From positions 1-64,000 of the forward strand of contig NZ_VHLG01000011.1 of assembly GCF_006516955.1 (NCBI RefSeq): a stretch of DNA of 64,000 nt. Direction: 5' to 3'. Position numbers and translations under genes: made by a program. Below are positions 61,104 to 64,000 of this stretch, one piece after another; the first letter of the stretch is position 1, and each line of letters opens with the position of its first letter. The notes beneath the pieces were generated by a model that did no database searches, was not told the origin of the DNA, and was given only the letters and a program-made list of their open reading frames with translations. This DNA is from Martelella alba. GTDB lineage: Bacteria; Pseudomonadota; Alphaproteobacteria; Rhizobiales; Rhizobiaceae.

Positions 61104-61939
61104 TCAGCTCCCGGATAGGCGCGCTGCAGGAACTGCAGCTCGGCCAGCAGAAAGCCCAGATGCTCGGTGTGCCGGCCGGTTTTGCCGCCTCTATGGGCGT
61201 AGCCGTCTTCCGGGATCGAAAGCGTCGCTTCCGCCAGAACAGCCTTCACCGTCTCCAGCCATTCATCCTTCAGGCTTTCCGGCAAGGGCGCGATCCCGGC
61301 ATCCGCGATGGTCTGATCGACGGCATCGCCGATGAACATCTCACCCGTATAGGACCAGAGATCATCGAGCGCCTTTTGCATGCGGGCATGGCTTTCCGCC
61401 GTGCCATCGCCAAGGCCGATCACCAGATCAGCGGAGCGTTCCAGATGATAGGAAACCTCTTTCAGTGCCTTGACCGCAATCTCGGCCACGCGGGGACTTC
61501 TGGAGGCAACAAGCGCTGACAGCAGGCCATAATGCCAGGCATCAACCAGAAACTGACGCATCACGGTCTGGGCCATATCGCCCTTGGGCAATTCGGCAAT
61601 CAGCAGATTGCGGAACTGGGCGGCATCGCGCAGATAGGCAAGATTGTCGGCTGACCGCCCCTTGCCCTCCACCTCACCGGCAAGGCCAAGCCACATCTGG
61701 GTATGGCCGATCAGATCCAGGGCGCCATTGGCGAAGGCGATATCTTCCTCCAGCACCGGCGCATGGCCGCACCATTCCGAGACGCGATGGCCAAGCACCA
61801 GCGTGGTATCGCCAAGGCGACAGAGCCACGCGAACAGGGCCGGCGCAAGCTCAGCATCGGCGACAAAGGGATCCGGCGTGGTGGAAACCGGCATGGGGCG
61901 GATGCTGCCCGTATGGAGAGATTCGCGCGCAGTACCCAT
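61097..61939 (-). CDS. paaC: Phenylacetyl-CoA epoxidase subunit PaaC
   Basis: A 280-residue ferritin-like structural subunit of the epoxidase. It has the conserved RLGDTTLVLGHRVSEWCGHAP start and a long helical core including KEVSYHLERSADLVIGLGDGT. It partners the catalytic subunit PaaA and lacks a full di-iron site. The ATG at 61939 overlaps the PaaB stop (TGATG); a GTG one codon upstream also exists. Confidence 0.93.
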   Translation of the reverse strand: MGTARESLHTGSIRPMPVSTTPDPFVADAELAPALFAWLCRLGDTTLVLGHRVSEWCGHAPVLEEDIAFANGALDLIGHTQMWLGLAGEVEGKGRSADNLAYLRDAAQFRNLLIAELPKGDMAQTVMRQFLVDAWHYGLLSALVASRSPRVAEIAVKALKEVSYHLERSADLVIGLGDGTAESHARMQKALDDLWSYTGEMFIGDAVDQTIADAGIAPLPESLKDEWLETVKAVLAEATLSIPEDGYAHRGGKTGRHTEHLGFLLAELQFLQRAYPGAEW

Positions 61940-62223
61940 CACATATGCCCCACTTCATCGGGAATATCGAAGAAGGTCGGATGGCGATAGACCTTGCTTT
62001 CCGCCGGATCGAACAGCGGCCCCTTTTCAGACGGCGCTGACGCGGTGATGTCGTTTGATTTCGCCACCCAGATCGATACGCCTTCCTTGCGGCGAGTATA
62101 GACATCACGGGCGTGGCGGATCGCCATTTCCGCATCCGGCGCGTGCAGGCTGCCGACATGACGGTGGTTCAGCCCGTGCTGCCCCCGGATGAAGACTTCA
62201 TAAAGCGGCCATTCCTTGGACAT
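61939..62223 (-). CDS. paaB: Phenylacetyl-CoA epoxidase subunit PaaB
   Basis: A 94-residue small subunit (MSKEWPLYEVFIRGQHGLNHRHVGSLHAPDAEMAI). It bridges the PaaAC assemblies. ATG at 62223 with AGGAG eight bases upstream; the longer in-frame extension overlaps paaA and is rejected. Confidence 0.93.
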   Translation of the reverse strand: MSKEWPLYEVFIRGQHGLNHRHVGSLHAPDAEMAIRHARDVYTRRKEGVSIWVAKSNDITASAPSEKGPLFDPAESKVYRHPTFFDIPDEVGHM

Positions 62224-62248
62224 GTTGAAACTCCTCCCAGTCTCGCAA

Positions 62249-63241
62249 TTATTCGGCGGCAACAGCGCTTGCCCGCGCTGCACGTTTATCAGCATGGGCG
62301 GCAAGCCCGTCGCGGAACCACTGGCCGTCTTCCCAGGCCTTGACCCGGGCAGCGAGCCGTTCGCGGTTGCAGGGACCATTACCCTTGATCACCGCGAAGA
62401 ACTCCGACCAGTCCGGCTCGGAAAAGTCGTAGCCGCCCTTCTCCTCGTTCCATTTGAGATTGTCGTCAGGCACGGTGAGGCCGAGATATTTCGCCTGCGG
62501 CACGGTCTGATCGACGAATTTCTGCCTGAGCTCATCATTGGTATTGATCTTGATCTTCCAGGCCATGGATTGGGCGGAGTGGACACTGTCCTTGTCAGAC
62601 GGTCCGAACATCATCAGCGACGGATACCAGAAGCGGTTCAGCGCATCCTGTGCCATCTCCTTCTGCTCCGGCGTGCCAAAGGCCATTTTCATCATGATCG
62701 AATAGCCCTGGCGCTGATGGAAGCTCTCTTCCTTGCAGATCCGGATCATCGCCCGCGAATAGGGGCCGTAGCTGGTGCGCTGCAGCGGCACCTGATTCAT
62801 GATCGCCGCCCCGTCGACCAGCCAGCCGACCGCCCCCATATCCGCCCAGTTCAGCGTCGGGTAATTGAAGATCGAGGAATATTTCATCCGCCCGTCATGG
62901 AGCTTCTCGATCAGCGCGTCGCGCGAAACGCCAAGCGTCTCGGCGGCTGAATAAAGGTAGAGCCCGTGACCGGCCTCATCCTGAACCTTGGCCAGCAGGA
63001 TGGCCTTGCGCTCCAGCGACGGGGCGCGGGTGATCCAGTTGCCCTCCGGCAATTGCCCGACAACCTCGGAATGGGCATGCTGGCCGATCTGACGGATCAG
63101 CGTCTTGCGATAGCCCTCCGGCATCCATTCCTTCGGCTCGATCTTCTCGCCATTGTCGATCCGCGCCTGAAAGGCCATCTCCTCCAGCGACATGTCTTCG
63201 CGGGCTTTCATGCCTTCCGATTTCACCATCTGTGCATACAT
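62249..63241 (-). CDS. paaA: Phenylacetyl-CoA epoxidase catalytic subunit PaaA
   Basis: A 330-residue di-iron monooxygenase subunit. Two helical metal-binding clusters are visible: VQDEAGH and [10 protein letters not shown], giving the Glu/His ligands. It inserts one oxygen atom into the ring of phenylacetyl-CoA. ATG at 63241 with AAGGAAAGGG upstream. Confidence 0.95.
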   Translation of the reverse strand: MYAQMVKSEGMKAREDMSLEEMAFQARIDNGEKIEPKEWMPEGYRKTLIRQIGQHAHSEVVGQLPEGNWITRAPSLERKAILLAKVQDEAGHGLYLYSAAETLGVSRDALIEKLHDGRMKYSSIFNYPTLNWADMGAVGWLVDGAAIMNQVPLQRTSYGPYSRAMIRICKEESFHQRQGYSIMMKMAFGTPEQKEMAQDALNRFWYPSLMMFGPSDKDSVHSAQSMAWKIKINTNDELRQKFVDQTVPQAKYLGLTVPDDNLKWNEEKGGYDFSEPDWSEFFAVIKGNGPCNRERLAARVKAWEDGQWFRDGLAAHADKRAARASAVAAE

Positions 63242-63258
63242 GGTTGAGGCCCTTTCCT

Positions 63259-64000
63259 TCAGATCCGTTCCAAAATCATGGCGATGCCCTGCCCGACGCC
63301 AATGCACATGGTGCAAAGCGCATAGCGGCCACCGCTGCGGTGCAGTTGATTGACGGCGGTGAGCACCAGCCGCGCGCCCGACATGCCAAGCGGATGGCCG
63401 ATGGCGATCGCCCCGCCATTGGCGTTGACATGTGGTGCATCATCTTCAAGACCCAGTTCGCGCAGCACGGCCAGCGACTGGGCGGCAAAGGCCTCGTTCA
63501 GCTCGATCACATCCATATCGGCCAGACGCAGTCCCGCAAGCGACAGGACCTTGCGCGTCGCCGGTACCGGCCCAACGCCCATGATACGCGGCGGCACACC
63601 GGCAGCCGCCATGGCGACAATGCGGGCGCGCGGTGACAGATCATTGGCGCCTGCCGCCTCTTCCGAGGCGATCAGCAGACCGGCCGCACCGTCATTGACA
63701 CCGGAGGCATTGCCCGCGGTCACCGTCAGCTCCGGCCCGTTGACGCCCTTCAGCCGGGCGAGCGCGGCCATATCCGTTCCCGGGCGCGGATGCTCGTCCG
63801 TGTCAACGACAACCGGCGCCCCCTTCTTCTGCGGAATGGAGACCGGCACGATTTCTTCGGCAAAGACGCCAGCCGCATGGGCGGCCTGCCAGCGGGCCTG
63901 GCTCATCGCGGCGAAGCGATCCTGGTCCTCACGCGAAATACCGTAATCGGCAGCGACGTTATCGGCTGTCTCCGGCATGGAATGGGTTCCGAAGGCTTCA
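63259..64000 (-). CDS. paaJ: Beta-ketoadipyl-CoA thiolase, 3' part
   Basis: A partial gene. The visible 247 residues begin [20 protein letters not shown] at the right edge and end [11 protein letters not shown]. The two C-terminal catalytic motifs are present: [16 protein letters not shown] (His) and [10 protein letters not shown] (Cys). The N-terminal nucleophilic cysteine lies outside the window. It cleaves 3-oxoadipyl-CoA (or its dehydro form) to acetyl-CoA and succinyl-CoA. It is 17 bp from paaA, so it is in the same operon. pcaF is an equally fitting name. Confidence 0.88.
   Translation of the reverse strand, partial: EAFGTHSMPETADNVAADYGISREDQDRFAAMSQARWQAAHAAGVFAEEIVPVSIPQKKGAPVVVDTDEHPRPGTDMAALARLKGVNGPELTVTAGNASGVNDGAAGLLIASEEAAGANDLSPRARIVAMAAAGVPPRIMGVGPVPATRKVLSLAGLRLADMDVIELNEAFAAQSLAVLRELGLEDDAPHVNANGGAIAIGHPLGMSGARLVLTAVNQLHRSGGRYALCTMCIGVGQGIAMILERI

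Noticed and set aside
63988-64000. Start of the thiolase gene at the ATG at 63978
   Set aside because: The frame stays open to the window edge with conserved thiolase residues (EAFGTHSM), so the gene is truncated by the window rather than starting there.

Overview
The window is chromosomal DNA of a GC-rich alphaproteobacterium, most likely of the Rhizobiales (Hyphomicrobiales), probably Rhizobiaceae or a close relative. The evidence is several DUF1127 small proteins, an LsrB/VtlR-like LysR regulator next to one of them, an EcfG-type (GGAAC-N16-CGTT) stress promoter, a plant-type glutamate-cysteine ligase, and many ABC uptake operons each with its own regulator. The genus cannot be fixed from the sequence alone. 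I see no rRNA, tRNA, CRISPR array, prophage or transposase.

Layout. 1-1017: tandem array of a 47-residue DUF1127 gene on a ~445-bp repeat, running off the left edge. 1016-1957: diguanylate cyclase. 2132-18030: a divergent catabolic locus. Its minus arm encodes a mercaptopyruvate-type sulfurtransferase, a peptide/glutathione-type ABC importer (binding protein and two permeases), a second binding-protein-like protein without signal peptide, a VOC protein and an ATPase-SUMF1 fusion. Its plus arm encodes the importer's fused double ATPase, an Asp/Glu/hydantoin-type racemase, a cyclic amidohydrolase, a DapA-like aldolase, an SDR, a PatB/MalY C-S lyase and a GntR regulator. A strong promoter with a GntR-like palindrome in its spacer lies between the arms. 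18070-25495: sugar ABC importer with a GH127 beta-L-arabinofuranosidase and a divergent LacI regulator with paired operators. 25497-27856: an effector-like orphan, a GNAT acetyltransferase and a secreted protein around an AT-rich stretch. 27902-41147: mainly housekeeping genes (hisS, yeiH and its LysR, tag, glcDEF, a DUF1328 gene, a NUDIX gene, rsmE, gshA). 41432-45522: DUF1127/LysR pair, OxyR, and a polymer-forming membrane protein. 45624-64000: phenylacetate (paa) catabolic supercluster.

How the genes work together. In the paa cluster PaaK activates phenylacetate to its CoA ester. PaaABCDE epoxidises the ring, PaaG isomerises the epoxide, PaaZ opens and oxidises the ring, and the bifunctional hydratase/dehydrogenase plus the PaaJ/PcaF-type thiolase complete beta-oxidation. 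PaaI rescues CoA. PaaR, a TetR repressor, probably acts at two palindromes (53831-53844 and 56600-56613). A complete branched-chain-type ABC importer (LivFGMH plus binding protein) and a PaaN dehydrogenase are in the same cluster, which suggests ABC-driven uptake of an aromatic acid.

The most promising undescribed system is the 2-18 kb locus. It combines import, racemisation, ring opening, aldol and redox steps, C-S cleavage and sulfane-sulfur transfer. Three of its successive enzymes carry substitutions at canonical catalytic positions. I infer a pathway for a cyclic, sulfur-containing amino-acid derivative; the substrate is unknown.
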